Source: CAWFFV01 sp963814985 (GTDB lineage: Bacteria; Chloroflexota; Ktedonobacteria; Ktedonobacterales; Ktedonobacteraceae). From it: a stretch of DNA of 5,918 nt. Each line of letters opens with the position of its first letter. Positions within the stretch are counted from its first letter, which is position 1. Below are positions 5,329 through 5,918 of this stretch, piece after piece. A program made the translations under genes and the position numbers. The notes below the pieces were generated by a model. The model saw nothing but the letters and a program-made list of their open reading frames with translations, did no database searches and was not told the origin of the DNA. The stretch lies in the NCBI GenBank assembly GCA_963814985.1, contig CAWFFV010000055.1, positions 1 through 5,918 on the forward strand, in the 5' to 3' direction.

Positions 5329-5761
5329 ATCTTCTTTGACTTCGCCGCCAGCATCTTCTGCACTTCTGGCTTCATTTGTTCTTTGGCCAACCTCAATCTC
5401 GACCGCTGGCCATATGCCACGTAAAATCGATACTGAGTATACAAGTCCCCAATAACGAAAGGCCACTGCTTTGCTGGTAATCCAGCAACGAGGAAGCGCT
5501 GGTGAATATAGGATATTGTATCCTTCTCTAAGGGTTGATGTTTCCAGACGCAAAAATAAGATAGTAGAAACCTGCCACCAAGATGCATTCGTCCATCGAG
5601 CGGCTGGAGGATCGTTGGACTTGGAGATACACAGCGACCTCCGTGCCAATCTGACTTCCGAAGGTTGATGATATCTCACTGCTGAGTGAGTGAGGTTCAT
5701 AATAGGTAAACCACCAATGGTTCACCTGAAACATGCTGTTAAAAATATGCTTCTCCGACAT
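5304..5761 (-). pseudogene. Possible frameshifted gene of unknown family
   Basis: Two minus-strand frames look more protein-like than chance and abut end to overlap. The upstream frame (possible starts ATG 5761 or 5734, stop at 5528) gives MFQVNHWWFTYYEP followed by a mixed-charge region. The downstream frame (open from before 5588 to the stop at 5304) gives KQWPFVIGDLYTQYRFYVAY and a Lys/Arg-rich helical tail ending MSMKS. A one-base loss in 5530-5590 would explain the switch between frames and would give a protein of roughly 150 residues rich in aromatic and basic residues. Neither possible start has a convincing ribosome binding site, and a third overlapping frame (5290-5700) is also open, so this could be chance. 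I recognise no domain. The ATG at 5761 falls inside the tRNA-like repeat at 5753-5770. Confidence 0.3.
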
Positions 5762-5770
5762 ACGGTTTAG
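5753..5770. repeat. Imperfect copy of an internal tRNA-Arg segment
   Basis: CTCCGACATACGGTTTAG matches CTCCGACGCACGGTTTAG at 5897-5914 in 16 of 18 positions. The matched part of the tRNA runs from the last anticodon base through the 3' anticodon stem and variable loop into the T stem. The copies are in the same orientation, 144 bp apart. It may be a former integration site or a partial tRNA duplication; the sequence on both sides does not match the tRNA. Confidence 0.6.
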
Positions 5771-5783
5771 ACAAATATCATGT

Positions 5784-5836
5784 AAAAAAGACCTTTTCAC
5801 TGGTTGCTTGGTGTAACGCGGTGGTAGGTCTTTTTT
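5784..5836 (-). terminator. Terminator-like inverted repeat after the tRNA
   Basis: AAAAAAGACCT (5784-5794) and AGGTCTTTTTT (5826-5836) are a perfect 11-bp inverted repeat that ends in a T-run in either direction. It starts about 40 bases beyond the tRNA 3' end on the minus strand, the expected place for a tRNA terminator. The 31-base loop is long for an intrinsic terminator and has little further pairing, so efficiency is uncertain. Confidence 0.6.
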
Positions 5837-5876
5837 GGCTTGTGGAGCGGGTTTAGTTGGTATGATGTGGAAGGAT

Positions 5877-5918
5877 GGGGCTAAGGGGACTCGAACCTCC
5901 GACGCACGGTTTAGGAAA
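5877..5918 (-). tRNA. tRNA-Arg(CCU), 3' part, cut by the window edge
   Basis: Read on the minus strand from the window edge, standard tRNA positions 31-72 fit without gaps: loop TT-CCT-AA (32-38, anticodon CCU at 5913-5915), stem ACCGT, five-base variable loop GCGTC, T arm GGAGG-TTCGAGT-CCCCT and acceptor strand TAGCCCC ending at 5877. The discriminator is A and no CCA is encoded. The anticodon predicts arginine. The T stem has one A-C mismatch (positions 51-63) and a terminal G-T pair, which is slightly unusual and may mean a weakened gene or a base error. The 5' half lies outside the window, so pairing of the acceptor, D and anticodon stems cannot be checked. Confidence 0.85.

Noticed and set aside
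5850..5856. Third copy of the tRNA-like core (GGTTTAG)
   Set aside because: Only seven bases match and there is no similarity in the flanks; it is expected by chance.

Overview
The window looks like an accessory stretch of a bacterial chromosome of roughly balanced base composition. The mix of a DLACGQG-type methyltransferase, a small cupin with a divergent MarR regulator, an alpha/beta hydrolase with a divergent YafY/WYL regulator, and a small Glu/Ala-rich hypothetical protein resembles soil Chloroflexota of the Ktedonobacteria type. That placement rests on recognition of protein style, not on a marker gene, and is tentative. No transposase, integrase, CRISPR array or phage structural gene is visible.

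Layout, left to right. Positions 245-1088 (+) hold a class I SAM-dependent methyltransferase broken by a one-base frameshift near 787/788. Positions 1089-1635 are mostly without convincing genes, apart from one weak minus-strand ORF (1229-1558) and a 7-base motif repeated many times. Positions 1636-1881 (-) encode an 81-residue hypothetical protein with a good ribosome binding site. Positions 2072-2443 (-) encode a single-domain cupin, divergent from a MarR-family regulator at 2554-3042 (+). The 100-odd bases between them contain a near-consensus promoter for the cupin, an extended -10 for marR, two abutting 21-bp operator-like sites and a 14-bp perfect palindrome. Positions 3091-3915 (-) encode an alpha/beta hydrolase with a complete Ser-Asp-His triad. 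It is divergent from a YafY/WYL regulator at 4025-4990 (+), whose reading frame is interrupted by one in-frame TAG just before the WYL motif. Nested inverted repeats lie between these two. From 4991 to about 5300 nothing coding is evident. From 5304 to 5761 (-) there may be a frameshifted gene of unknown family. The window ends inside the 3' half of a minus-strand tRNA, read as tRNA-Arg(CCU), followed by a terminator-like inverted repeat.

Functionally this reads as two compact 'regulator plus divergent target' modules: MarR with a cupin, and YafY/WYL with a hydrolase. Each appears to act through sites in the shared intergenic region, and small-molecule sensing is the likely theme, although no ligand can be inferred. 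Two, perhaps three, genes carry single lesions, so either the region is decaying or the assembly has errors.

The most unusual structural signal is an imperfect 18-bp copy (16 of 18 identical) of the anticodon-arm to T-stem part of the tRNA, lying 144 bp from the original just beyond the tRNA terminator. It looks like a fossil attachment site, or a partial tRNA duplication, bounding the accessory region. I did not find evidence strong enough to call a wholly new biological system.
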